Assembly (NCBI GenBank): GCA_944322145.1 | Contig: CALUNW010000005.1 | Span: 62,001-126,000 of the forward strand | Direction of reading: 5' to 3' | DNA from: an uncultured Atopobiaceae bacterium | GTDB taxonomy: Bacteria; Actinomycetota; Coriobacteriia; Coriobacteriales; Atopobiaceae | Length of the DNA stretch: 64,000 nucleotides | Part shown: one piece after another, positions 55,541 through 63,642 of the stretch | How the letters are laid out: every line of letters starts with the position of its first letter | Numbering within the stretch: position 1 is the stretch's first letter | Notes under the pieces: generated by a model | Seen by the model: the letters and a program-made list of their open reading frames with translations, nothing else | Database searches by the model: none | What the model was told of the DNA's origin: nothing | Position numbers and translations under genes: made by a program

Positions 55541-57151
55541 ATGGCAGAGAAGCCGTCCTACTACGTCACCACCCCCATCTACTACGTCAACGCCGCGCCG
55601 CACCTGGGCACCGCGTACTGCACCCTGCTCGCCGACGTCCAGGCGCGCTTCCGCCGCGCCGCGGGCTACGACGTCAAGTTCCTGACCGGCATGGACGAGC
55701 ACGGCGAGAAGGTCGCCGAGGCCGCCGCCCAGCACGACATGACCCCGCAGCAGTGGTGCGACTCCCAGGCCCCGCTCTTCCAGGACCTCTGGCAAGAGCT
55801 CGAGGTCTCCAACGACGACTTCATCCGCACCACCGAGCCGCGCCAGCACCACGCGGTCCAGTACCTCTGGGACCGCATGCTCGAGTCCGGCTACCTCTAC
55901 AAGGGCTCCTACGACGGCTGGTACTGCGTGCCGGAGGAGACCTACTTCACCGAGACCCAGGTCGAGAAGGCCGACGAGGAGCGCGGCACCAAGGGCGAGC
56001 ACCTCTGCCCGGACTGCGGACGCCCGCTGGAGCGCGTCCAGGAGGAGTCCTACTTCTTCAAGCTCTCCGCCTTCCAGGACCGCCTGCTCAAGCTCTACGA
56101 CGAGCACCCCGACTTCGTCCAGCCCGACTTCCGCATGAACGAGGTGCGCAGCTTCGTCGAGGGCGGCCTGCAGGACACCTCGGTCTCCCGCACGACCTTC
56201 GACTGGGGCATCAAGGTGCCCTTTGACGACAAGCACGTCACCTACGTGTGGTTCGACGCGCTGCTCAACTACATGACCGCCGTGGGCTACAGCCTCGACG
56301 ACCCGGCCTCCGTGGCCGAGCTCGCGCATCGCTGGCCCGCGCAGTGCCACATGATCGGCAAGGACATCATCCGCTTCCACTGCATCCTCTGGCCCGCGAT
56401 GCTCATGGCCATCGGCGAGGCCCTGCCCGAGCACGTCTTCGTGCACGGCTTCCTCACGGTGCGCAACCCCGAGACCGGCCAGGCCGAGAAGATGTCCAAG
56501 TCCCGCGGCAACGCCATCGCCCCGCGCGACGTCATCAACCTGCTGGGCGTCGAGGGCTACCGCTACTACTTCATGACCGACGTCATCCACGGCGAGGACT
56601 CCGCCATCTCCTTCGAGCGCATGGAGCAGGTCTACAACGCCGACCTCGCCAACAGCTGGGGCAACCTGGTGAGCCGCTCGCTCAACATGAGCGCCAAGTA
56701 CTTCGACGGCATGACGCCGGAGTGCCCGGAGGGCTGGGCGCAGAGGGACGGCGTGCTCAAGGGAGTGGCCGAGGGCATCTACGGCCGCTACTTCGAGCGC
56801 ATGGCCGCCTTCGACTACGCGGGCGCCAAGGACGTGGTGATGGAGCTCGTCCACGCCGCCAACCACTTCATCGAGGACTCCGCGCCCTGGGCCGTGGCCA
56901 AGGACCCGGAGCGCGCCGGCGAGCTCGCCGGCATCATCCGCGACCTGCTCGAGTCCATCCGCATCTGCGCGCACCTGCTCGCGCCGTTCATGCCCGAGAC
57001 CTCTGCCGAGGTCCTGCGCCGCATGTCGCTCGAGGCCGAGGCCGGCACCGACGACCTCGAGGGCGCCTGCGCCTGGGGCGGCCTGGCGGGCGGCGTGCCC
57101 GTGACCAAGGGCGACGCGCTCTTCCCGCGCCTCGACACGGCGAAGAAGTAG
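55541..57151 (+). CDS. metG: methionyl-tRNA synthetase, 536 aa
   Basis: Class I aaRS charging tRNA-Met. The HIGH-type motif is PHLGTAY in YYVTTPIYYVNAAPHLGTAY. KMSKSRGN is the second signature. LCPDCGRPLERVQEESYFFK is a residual zinc-knuckle region, and the anticodon-binding helical domain follows. It lacks the C-terminal tRNA-binding (dimerisation) domain, as in short MetRS forms. ATG 55541 follows GAGGAGC. Upstream of rsmA and tatD, a conserved order. Confidence 0.96.
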   Translation: MAEKPSYYVTTPIYYVNAAPHLGTAYCTLLADVQARFRRAAGYDVKFLTGMDEHGEKVAEAAAQHDMTPQQWCDSQAPLFQDLWQELEVSNDDFIRTTEPRQHHAVQYLWDRMLESGYLYKGSYDGWYCVPEETYFTETQVEKADEERGTKGEHLCPDCGRPLERVQEESYFFKLSAFQDRLLKLYDEHPDFVQPDFRMNEVRSFVEGGLQDTSVSRTTFDWGIKVPFDDKHVTYVWFDALLNYMTAVGYSLDDPASVAELAHRWPAQCHMIGKDIIRFHCILWPAMLMAIGEALPEHVFVHGFLTVRNPETGQAEKMSKSRGNAIAPRDVINLLGVEGYRYYFMTDVIHGEDSAISFERMEQVYNADLANSWGNLVSRSLNMSAKYFDGMTPECPEGWAQRDGVLKGVAEGIYGRYFERMAAFDYAGAKDVVMELVHAANHFIEDSAPWAVAKDPERAGELAGIIRDLLESIRICAHLLAPFMPETSAEVLRRMSLEAEAGTDDLEGACAWGGLAGGVPVTKGDALFPRLDTAKK

Positions 57152-57156
57152 GCGTC

Positions 57157-58023
57157 GTGGCAGGGACGGGGTCTCCGCTGGCGAGCCCGGGGGCAACGAG
57201 GGCGCTCCTCGAGGCCTACGGGCTCGCCACCAAGCACAGCCTGGGACAGAACTTCCTGGTCAACAACGCCGTGATCGAGAAGATCATGGCGCTGGCGGAG
57301 CTGTCGCCCGACGAGCGCGTGCTCGAGGTGGGACCCGGCATCGGCACGCTCACACTGGCACTTCTCGCCGGGGCGGGCCGCGTGGTCTCCGTCGAGATGG
57401 ACCGCGAGCTCGAGCCCGTGCTCTCGGCCCACGCCGCGGCGCACCCGAACTTCTCGTTCATCATGGGCGACGCCCTGCGCGTCCCGGTCGAGAAGATCGC
57501 GGAGGCCGCGGGCGGCGCGCCCACCGCGCTCGTCTCGAACCTGCCCTACAACGCGGCCGCCACGATCATCCTGGCGTTCATGCAGGACATGCCGGAGCTG
57601 CGTCGCGCCGTCGTGATGGTGCAGGCCGAGGTCGCGGACCGCATCTGCGCCGCGCCGGGCAACCGCACCTACGGCGCGTACACGGCAAAGCTCGCACTTC
57701 TCGGCCGCGTGACCGGGCGCTTTGAGGTGGGCCCGGGCAACTTCATGCCGCCGCCGCACGTGAACTCCGCGGTGGTGCGCATCGACCGCGCGCCGCTCGT
57801 GGGCCCGGAGCTCGTGGCTCCCGTGTCCGCCGTGATCGACGCCGCCTTCGCGCAGCGCCGCAAGACCATCCGCAACTCCATGTCCGCCTCGGGCTATGAT
57901 AAGGTCGCGCTCGACGCGGCCTTCGGCGCCTGCGGCATCGCGCCCACCTGCCGGGCCGAGACGCTGGCGCCCGGGGACTTCGTCCGCCTCGCCGGGGCGC
58001 TTTCGTGTAGGAACCAGAGCTAG
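57157..58023 (+). CDS. rsmA: 16S rRNA dimethyladenosine transferase (KsgA), 288 aa
   Basis: Methylates A1518/A1519 of 16S rRNA. GLATKHSLGQNFLVNNAVIE is the family start. LEVGPGIGTLTLALLAGAGR is motif I, SVEMDRELEPVLSAH motif II, SNLPYNAAATIILAFM motif IV (NLPY). The C-terminal helical domain ends MSASGYDKVALDAAFGACGI. GTG 57157 starts six bases after metG. Loss of this enzyme gives kasugamycin resistance in other bacteria. Confidence 0.96.
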   Translation: MAGTGSPLASPGATRALLEAYGLATKHSLGQNFLVNNAVIEKIMALAELSPDERVLEVGPGIGTLTLALLAGAGRVVSVEMDRELEPVLSAHAAAHPNFSFIMGDALRVPVEKIAEAAGGAPTALVSNLPYNAAATIILAFMQDMPELRRAVVMVQAEVADRICAAPGNRTYGAYTAKLALLGRVTGRFEVGPGNFMPPPHVNSAVVRIDRAPLVGPELVAPVSAVIDAAFAQRRKTIRNSMSASGYDKVALDAAFGACGIAPTCRAETLAPGDFVRLAGALSCRNQS

Positions 58024-58032
58024 GAGCACATC

Positions 58033-59043
58033 ATGTCCAACCCCGTCTCCTTCGAGGACCTCTCGCTCGCCGACGGCGAGCTCTTTCACGACTACAAGGG
58101 CGTCGCGTACACGATGCCCGAGCCGCTCGCGCCGCTCGCGGACACCCACGGCCACCTCACGAGCTTCCGCGAGCTCGACCCCGCGGTCACGCTCGTGCGC
58201 GCGGCGCTCGCGGGCGTGCGCCTGCTCGTGGTGCCCATCGACCCCATCGACGACGTCCCCCGCAGGTGGGAGAGCGTCCCCGCGCTGCTGAGCTGGCTCG
58301 ACGAGCAGATCGAGCGCGCCCGTGCCGGGCTCGCCGTCTGCGCGGAGCACGGCTTCGTCCCGCCCGCCTTCGAGGGCTACGACGCGCCCGACCTCCTCGA
58401 CAACGTGCGCATCGTCGCCGGCGCGCACCCCTACGGCGCCGAGAAGTTCGACGACGAGGTCATGGCGCGTCTGCGCGAGCTGCTGGCCAGCCCCCGCTGC
58501 GTGGGCGTGGGCGAGTTCGGCCTGGACTACGGCCCCTCCAGCACGGTGCCCTACCCGGTCCAGGAGGAGGTCTTCCGCACTCACCTGCGTCTCGCGGGCG
58601 AGCTGGGGCTTCCCGTCCAGCTGCACATCCGCGACGCCGCCAACGACGTTCGCTGCGGCGCGCACCGCGACGCCGCGCGCATCCTCGAGGAGGAGGGCGT
58701 GCCCGAGGCAGGCTGCGACCTGCACTGCTTCACGAGCGGTATCAAGGTGCTCGAGGGCTTCACGCGCCTGGACTGCCGCATTGCCTTCGGCGGAGCCGTG
58801 ACGTTCATGCGCTCCGACGACATTCGCGAGGCCGCGACCTTCTGCGCCGAGCGCTACCTCCTCACGGAGACCGACAGCCCCTACATGGCGCCGGTGCCCC
58901 TGCGCGGCGCGGAGTGCGAGCCCGCGATGGTCGGCTTCACCGCCGCGACCGTCGCCGACGTGCGAGAGAAGGGCGGGCGCGGCTCGCGTCAGGAGACCTA
59001 CGACGCCCTCTGGCGCAACGCCTGCGCGCTCTTCGCGCGCTAG
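58033..59043 (+). CDS. TatD-family metal-dependent nuclease/hydrolase, 336 aa
   Basis: TIM-barrel metallohydrolase. Metal ligands are visible as ADTHGHL, Glu in GVGEFGLDYG, HIRDAANDV, LHCFTSGIKVLE and TETDSPYMAPVPLRG. The family acts as 3'-5' DNase/RNase or D-Tyr-tRNA deacylase-like enzyme. It is about 70 residues longer than E. coli TatD, with an insert between the first motif and the Glu (DDVPRRWESVPALLSWLDEQ region). It ends the metG-rsmA-tatD run; the ATG follows AGGAGC. Confidence 0.92.
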   Translation: MSNPVSFEDLSLADGELFHDYKGVAYTMPEPLAPLADTHGHLTSFRELDPAVTLVRAALAGVRLLVVPIDPIDDVPRRWESVPALLSWLDEQIERARAGLAVCAEHGFVPPAFEGYDAPDLLDNVRIVAGAHPYGAEKFDDEVMARLRELLASPRCVGVGEFGLDYGPSSTVPYPVQEEVFRTHLRLAGELGLPVQLHIRDAANDVRCGAHRDAARILEEEGVPEAGCDLHCFTSGIKVLEGFTRLDCRIAFGGAVTFMRSDDIREAATFCAERYLLTETDSPYMAPVPLRGAECEPAMVGFTAATVADVREKGGRGSRQETYDALWRNACALFAR

Positions 59044-59079
59044 GTGGGGCGTCCTTCTCGGCATCGCCCTGGGTTTCCC

Positions 59080-59264
59080 GCCCGCACTTCTCGGCATCGC
59101 TCGGGTGCCGGCCCGCACTCATGAGTGCGGGCAAGAAGTGCGGGCGGTTTTGCGTCCCAGGGGAATCGAGTGCGCGCGCCGTCTCGTCGTCTGCCCCCAA
59201 GTGCGCGCATCGAGTGCGTTCCGGCCCGCACTCATGAGTGCGGGCAAGAAGTGCGGGCGGAGGG
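59080..59264. repeat. GTGCGGGC palindrome cluster, copy 2
   Basis: Two identical perfect 22-bp palindromes (GCCCGCACTCATGAGTGC then GGGC) lie at 59111-59132 and 59224-59245, each followed by AAGAAGTGCGGGCGG. Related units lie between, and the recurrent GTCCTTCTC/GAGAAGGAC pair flanks the whole (59050 and 59272). Between convergent tatD-like and flavoprotein genes. Confidence 0.85.
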
Positions 59265-59292
59265 ACGGCCGAGAAGGACGCCCCTCCGCGGA

Positions 59293-60471
59293 TCAGCCTG
59301 CGTCCGCGGGACGCGCGTCGAGGTCGGCGCCGTGCTCGTGCGCGAGGTGACGCCACTGCGCCTCTGCCGCGAGCCTGTACGCAAACCGAGGGACGGGCGG
59401 TCGCACTTCTATTGCTCCGGCGTTCGCGCCCGCGAGCAGGGCCATTATCAGTTGGTCGATCGCCTCGGAGACGCCTCGGCGCATCATCCCCATGCGTGGC
59501 GTCTTGGCAACGGGTAGCACCATGCCGCCCGCGCCCACGGCCACCCCGCCCGACCAGCAGAGCCCCGCCGCGGTACAGAAGCCCTCGATTACCGAGAAGG
59601 ACGGCGCTATCTGCTCCGCCTCATAGAACCCCATGTTGGCGAGGGCATAGACCCGCGCGCCGGAGGCGAGCTCGTCGCGCGCGCGAACCAGCAGGTCAAC
59701 CATGCCGCTCGGCAGCGCGTCCACATAGAGCGGGTAGCCCAGGACCACGGCGTCGCAGCCGGCGAGCGCACCCACGTCGCGCACCGTCGCGCGCACGAGC
59801 TCCGGAGCGTCGACGCCGGCCATCCGCGCGTAGACGGGCAGCGCCTCGGCGAGGTCGCCGAGCAGGTGCGCGGTGGCGGAGCGGCCTCCGCGCGGGCTCG
59901 CGTTCACGAGGGCGACGCGACGAGGAACGCCTCGCGCGGGCACGGGCCGCTCGGCGGCGTCGACGGCGGGCGCGTCATTCTCGGTGCCCGCGCTCTTCTC
60001 GTTTGAGGGAAACCGGACGCCTGTCAGGCGCGCGCCCAGGTTGAGAGCGTTGGCGGCGGCGATGGTCCGGGCGCATGAGCGCTCGGCCTCCGTGGACGGT
60101 CCGTAGAGCCGGAAGTTGAGCGTCAGCTTGTGGTCAGCGTAGCGCAAGCGATGATGCATCTGGCCGTCAGCGATGCGGAAGTTAGGGTGCAGGTAGCCGA
60201 TCGAGCGGTCGAGCGCGCGCTTGGCGAGCGGGGAGAGCCATCCGAAGGTCATGCGCGACACCACCGTCAGCTCGTCCGTTCGGGCGAGAAGAACGCCGAG
60301 GTCGCCAAGGGAGTCGCGCATGACGCAGGCGCCGGGAGTGCGCACCCAGCAGCCGAAGCAGCCCGTGCAGTCATGTGCGGAGGCGAGGTCCTCGCGGCAG
60401 AGCGCGACGTCGCAGCGCACGCCCGCCGCGGCGAGCTGCGCGCGCGTGAGGTCGCAGATGAACGTGCGCAT
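59293..60471 (-). CDS. tandem flavodoxin/NADPH-dependent FMN reductase-like protein, 392 aa
   Basis: Two flavodoxin-like halves. The C half (about 190-392) has the phosphate loop VALVNASPRGGRSATAHLLG and the second contact VVLGYPLYVDALPSGMVDLL. The N half has the Cys-rich loop CTGCFGCWVRTPGACVMRDS and VVSRMTFGWLSPLAKRALDR but lacks the first strand and phosphate loop, as if its N-terminus had been lost or replaced (MRTFICDLTRAQLAAAG). Only the C half is likely to bind FMN fully. ATG 60471 has GGGAGGGG. Function as a reductase is inferred; the partner is unknown. Confidence 0.8.
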   Translation of the reverse strand: MRTFICDLTRAQLAAAGVRCDVALCREDLASAHDCTGCFGCWVRTPGACVMRDSLGDLGVLLARTDELTVVSRMTFGWLSPLAKRALDRSIGYLHPNFRIADGQMHHRLRYADHKLTLNFRLYGPSTEAERSCARTIAAANALNLGARLTGVRFPSNEKSAGTENDAPAVDAAERPVPARGVPRRVALVNASPRGGRSATAHLLGDLAEALPVYARMAGVDAPELVRATVRDVGALAGCDAVVLGYPLYVDALPSGMVDLLVRARDELASGARVYALANMGFYEAEQIAPSFSVIEGFCTAAGLCWSGGVAVGAGGMVLPVAKTPRMGMMRRGVSEAIDQLIMALLAGANAGAIEVRPPVPRFAYRLAAEAQWRHLAHEHGADLDARPADAG

Positions 60472-60646
60472 GTGGCCCCTCCCTCGTCGTCGTTGACGCA
60501 AGGGTACTCCATCGGTTGCTTGTGCGTTCCGAGCGACTGTAGACGGCCGTCCGGCAGGGGCGAATAATCTAAGCGCCTTTGCGCGCCCGCTCATGCTACA
60601 CTGCCAACACCGAGGCGACCCCCATCCGCAGGCGGAAGGGGGTCGC

Positions 60647-61378
60647 ATGCGTATCGGGCGCGTTGCCGCCGAGCTGGGGGAGGGCCTCGCCGAGGTCCTG
60701 TGGCCCACGCGCTGCGTGGGGTGCGACCAGCCTGGCGAGCTCATCTGCTCTGAGTGCCGCGCCGCGCTGCCGTGGATCGAGCAGCGCCTGGCCTGCCCCT
60801 CCTGTGGCGCGCCCTTCGGGTACCTCACCTGCACCGAGTGCGGCGGCTTGTGGCCCACGCGCGCCGCGATAGCCGCGCTCGGCTTCCACGGAACGCCCGC
60901 CCGCATGGTCACCTGCCTCAAGGACGGCCATGAGCTGCGCCTGGCTCCCGTGATTGCCGCCGCCCTGCTCACCGCCCTCGAGGAGGCGTCCGCCTGGCCC
61001 GCTCGCGACGGCCTCCCGCGCTTCTCGCCCGCCGCGACGGACGGCGTCTGCTTTGTCCCCGCGACCTCCGCCGCCTATGCGCGCCGCGGCTTTGACCACA
61101 TGGAGCTCGTGGCGCGCGAGCTCTGCGCGGCCTCGGGCCTCCCGCTCGCCGACGTGCTCGTGCGCCCCCGCGCTCGCGACCAGCGCGTCCTCGGCCGAGA
61201 AGAGCGAGCCGCCAACCTCGAGGGAACGATGTACGCCCGCGGGGACGTCGCGGGCGCGCGCCTGCTGCTGCTCGACGACGTCACCACGACGGGGGCTTCC
61301 GTCGCGGAGGCGACGCGCGCCCTGCTCGCCCGCGGCGCGGCGTCGGTCACGGCCTGCGTCCTTGCCCGCGTGTGGTAG
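60647..61378 (+). CDS. comF: ComF-family phosphoribosyltransferase-like protein, 243 aa
   Basis: N-terminal zinc ribbons (CVGCDQPGELICSEC; CPSCGAPFGYLTCTEC), then a phosphoribosyltransferase domain with GVCFVPATSAAYARRGFDHM and the PRPP loop LLLLDDVTTTGASVAEATRA. ComFC-type proteins are needed for natural transformation in B. subtilis and other bacteria, where they act with the ComFA helicase in DNA uptake; ComFA is not in this window. ATG 60647 follows GGAAGGGGG. Confidence 0.92.
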   Translation: MRIGRVAAELGEGLAEVLWPTRCVGCDQPGELICSECRAALPWIEQRLACPSCGAPFGYLTCTECGGLWPTRAAIAALGFHGTPARMVTCLKDGHELRLAPVIAAALLTALEEASAWPARDGLPRFSPAATDGVCFVPATSAAYARRGFDHMELVARELCAASGLPLADVLVRPRARDQRVLGREERAANLEGTMYARGDVAGARLLLLDDVTTTGASVAEATRALLARGAASVTACVLARVW

Positions 61379-61411
61379 CCGGGCGAGAAGAACGCGCAGT
61401 CGCGGCCATCC

Positions 61412-61470
61412 GGTGCCAGAATCCGGTCATCTGCGCACGGCGGTCACGCATTCCTCGCGAATCGGGCACC
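61412..61470. repeat. diverged CATCTGCGTG-type repeat
   Basis: GGTGCCAGAATCCGGTCATC then TGCG, and an inverted unit GCGAATCGGGCACC. It resembles half of the elements at 48138 and 49697 and follows GAGAAGAAC (61385) just after comF. Confidence 0.6.
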
Positions 61471-61530
61471 GCGCGTCTCCACCGCCCGCCGTCGCGTGCC
61501 GCCGCCCGCCGCGCACCGGCACGCCCGCGC

Positions 61531-61842
61531 GGTATACTAGGCAGACGTCTCGACCAGGTCTGTGGTTGCGGGCGCCGGCGCCGCCGGGGCCCAAGTCCAT
61601 GTCAGACGAGGACAAAGGGATCCACGTAAGCGCGGGCGTGCGCGTTCGCGCGATCATGGCTCGTCCTAGAGGTAAGTCGCACCGCCCGTCATACGCAAGA
61701 GGCATCCGGCCTCGCGGGCGAGAGGGGCTAGAGTGGAGGTGCCGCGGCGCCGCAAGCGACGTCCCCAGTGCGCGGGTGTGGGGTCAAAGACCAGGTCAGC
61801 TGGGAGAGGCGCTCGATGAGACCACGTAGACGGGAGTATGCA
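61531..61842 (+). other. leader region of the lipoprotein gene; possible RNA element or small ORF
   Basis: TATACT at 61531 looks like a -10, and the following 300 bases are rich in stems (GGCGCCGGCGCC near 61571; GCGCGTTCGCGC near 61640; GGTGCCGCGGCGCC near 61740). An ATG at 61599 opens a 76-codon frame of low plausibility (MSDEDKGIHVSAGVRVRAIM). AGTGGAGGTGCCGCGG near 61733 recalls a T-box sequence but the match is weak. Either a structured leader or nothing; not assigned. Confidence 0.3.
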
Positions 61843-62910
61843 ATGGAGCACTCGCGTTTTCACATCATGGCGGGGGCCCTCGCGGCCGCCCTCTCCCTGT
61901 CCGCCCTGACCGGCTGCTCGGGAATCGCCGACGTCCCCGGCGAGGTCGGCGGCCTCTTCCAGAGCATCGTCAAGGACGTGACCGACCCGGTCTCCGTCGC
62001 GGAGGCCCGCGCGGCGCGCCACGACTCGCTCATGGCCGCGGTGAGCGACGAGGACCTCGTCACCCCCGGGACCCTGACGGTCGGCCTTCAGGTCACGGGC
62101 ACCGCGCCGCTGGTCATAGCCGGCTCCGACGGTGAGTACGGCGGCATCGACGTCGAGACCGCCTATGCGCTCGCCGACCAGCTCGGCCTGGGCGCCGTGG
62201 AGTTCGTCCCGGTCCAGAGCGTCGCCGAGGGCGTCGAGACCTGCGACGTCGTCATGGGCGCCAGCTCTGAGGAGCCGGACTGCGCGGTCGTTGGCTCCTA
62301 CGTGCAGAGCGCGCTGGGCGTCTTCAGCGCAACGGACGTGGCGTCGGTCCCCGTGAGCGCCGCCGACCTCGGCGGGGCGACGATCGGGATGCAGGCGGGC
62401 TCGGTCTCCCAGGCGTCCCTGGGTCGCCTCAACCTCGGCAACGCCGAGCAGACCTTCTCCAACCTCAACGAGGCCTTCGAGGCGCTGGCCGCGGGCACGG
62501 TCGACTACGTCGTCTGCGACGCCTACTCGGGCGCCTACCTCGCCCACGCCTACGACGGCGTGTCCTTTGCGGGCACCATCGACGCCCCGCTGCCCGTGGG
62601 CATCGCAGTCGCGTCCGACGCCTCGTCGCTGATCGGCAACGTCCAGATGGCGCTCGACGAGATCCAGACCAACGGCGTCGCCGCAATCGGTCGCGCGCGC
62701 TGGGTCGGCGACTTCCCCGCGCTCACGGAGGCCACGGTCGTGTCCGGCCTGCCCGATCCGCAGGAGCAGGAGCAGGGCGAGCAGGACGATCAGGCCGCGG
62801 ACGATGAGGGCGAGGCAAGCTCCGACGGCGAGTCCGAGGACGGCACCCTCATCGGCACCGCGGTCGCCGACGACGGCACGGATGAGTCCGGCGATCTTCT
62901 CGCCCCGTGA
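61843..62910 (+). CDS. substrate-binding lipoprotein, probable amino acid type, 355 aa
   Basis: Lipobox SALTGCSG (Cys near residue 24) after a short signal sequence. The middle section is a periplasmic-binding type 2 domain (GTLTVGLQVTGTAPLVIAGS, YGGIDVETAYALADQLGLGA, then GGATIGMQAGSVSQASLGRL and YVVCDAYSGAYLAHAYDGVS), usually for polar amino acids. An acidic, Gln/Glu/Asp-rich tail of about 60 residues follows. No permease or ATPase gene is next to it, so it may serve a remote transporter or act as a sensor. ATG 61843 has GGGAG. Confidence 0.85.
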   Translation: MEHSRFHIMAGALAAALSLSALTGCSGIADVPGEVGGLFQSIVKDVTDPVSVAEARAARHDSLMAAVSDEDLVTPGTLTVGLQVTGTAPLVIAGSDGEYGGIDVETAYALADQLGLGAVEFVPVQSVAEGVETCDVVMGASSEEPDCAVVGSYVQSALGVFSATDVASVPVSAADLGGATIGMQAGSVSQASLGRLNLGNAEQTFSNLNEAFEALAAGTVDYVVCDAYSGAYLAHAYDGVSFAGTIDAPLPVGIAVASDASSLIGNVQMALDEIQTNGVAAIGRARWVGDFPALTEATVVSGLPDPQEQEQGEQDDQAADDEGEASSDGESEDGTLIGTAVADDGTDESGDLLAP

Positions 62911-63048
62911 CGCACGCCGAAAGGAGCATGCCGCTCAGGCTGTTGGTGACGACGTGAGGGAGGAATTGCCAGCTCGCATTTGGGTATCAATGTCCTAGGA
63001 GCGGTCGCGCCCGCCGCGCCCGCCCATGGCAATCGTTAGGAGGTTCGC

Positions 63049-63642
63049 ATGGTTGACATCAAGATCTCGGGCCGCAAGGTGGGAGTCTCCGACTCTCTTC
63101 GCGATCACGTTGAGGAGAAGGTCGGCAACGCGCTCAAGGTGTTCGATATCAAGCCCATGACCTGCGATGTCGTTCTGCGCGTCGACAAGAACCCCTCCAA
63201 CCCCGAGCGCAAGACGTGCGAGGTCACGGTGTTTGTCCGTGACAACGTCGTCCGCGTGGTCGCGAGCTCCGACGACATGTTCGCCGCCATCGACGACGCC
63301 GCCGACAAGGTCACCCGCCAGCTGCGCAAGTACAAGACCCGCGTCATCGACCGCCGCCAGCGCGTCGCCGCCGCCAAGAGCGGCACGGTCACCCAGGAGG
63401 ACCTCGCCAGCCTCATCGAGCCGGGTCCCGACGAGACCGAGGACGACCAGCTCGTGCGCGAGAAGTACATCGACCTGTTCCCCATGACGGAGGAGGAGGC
63501 CCTCGTCCAGACCGACCTCATCGGCCACGACTTCTACGTCTTCACCAACGCCACCACCGGTCTGGTCAACGTCATCTACCACCGCAAGAACGGCGGGTAC
63601 GGCATCATCAAGCCCAAGATCGAGGAAGAGAATGAGCAGTAG
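63049..63642 (+). CDS. hpf: ribosome hibernation promoting factor, long form, 197 aa
   Basis: Dimerises 70S ribosomes into inactive 100S particles in stationary phase. N-terminal domain VDIKISGRKVGVSDSLRDHV ... RVDKNPSNPERKTCEVTVFV binds the 30S; the C-terminal domain (about 135-197) has FPMTEEEALVQTDLIGHDFY then VFTNATTGLVNVIYHRKNGG, the dimerisation module of long Hpf. AGGAGG precedes the ATG. Overlaps the start of degV by 11 bases. Confidence 0.95.
   Translation: MVDIKISGRKVGVSDSLRDHVEEKVGNALKVFDIKPMTCDVVLRVDKNPSNPERKTCEVTVFVRDNVVRVVASSDDMFAAIDDAADKVTRQLRKYKTRVIDRRQRVAAAKSGTVTQEDLASLIEPGPDETEDDQLVREKYIDLFPMTEEEALVQTDLIGHDFYVFTNATTGLVNVIYHRKNGGYGIIKPKIEEENEQ

Noticed and set aside
61599-61829. 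76-codon frame as a real small gene
   Set aside because: Composition is that of random GC-rich DNA, there is no ribosome site and it lies in a stem-rich leader.
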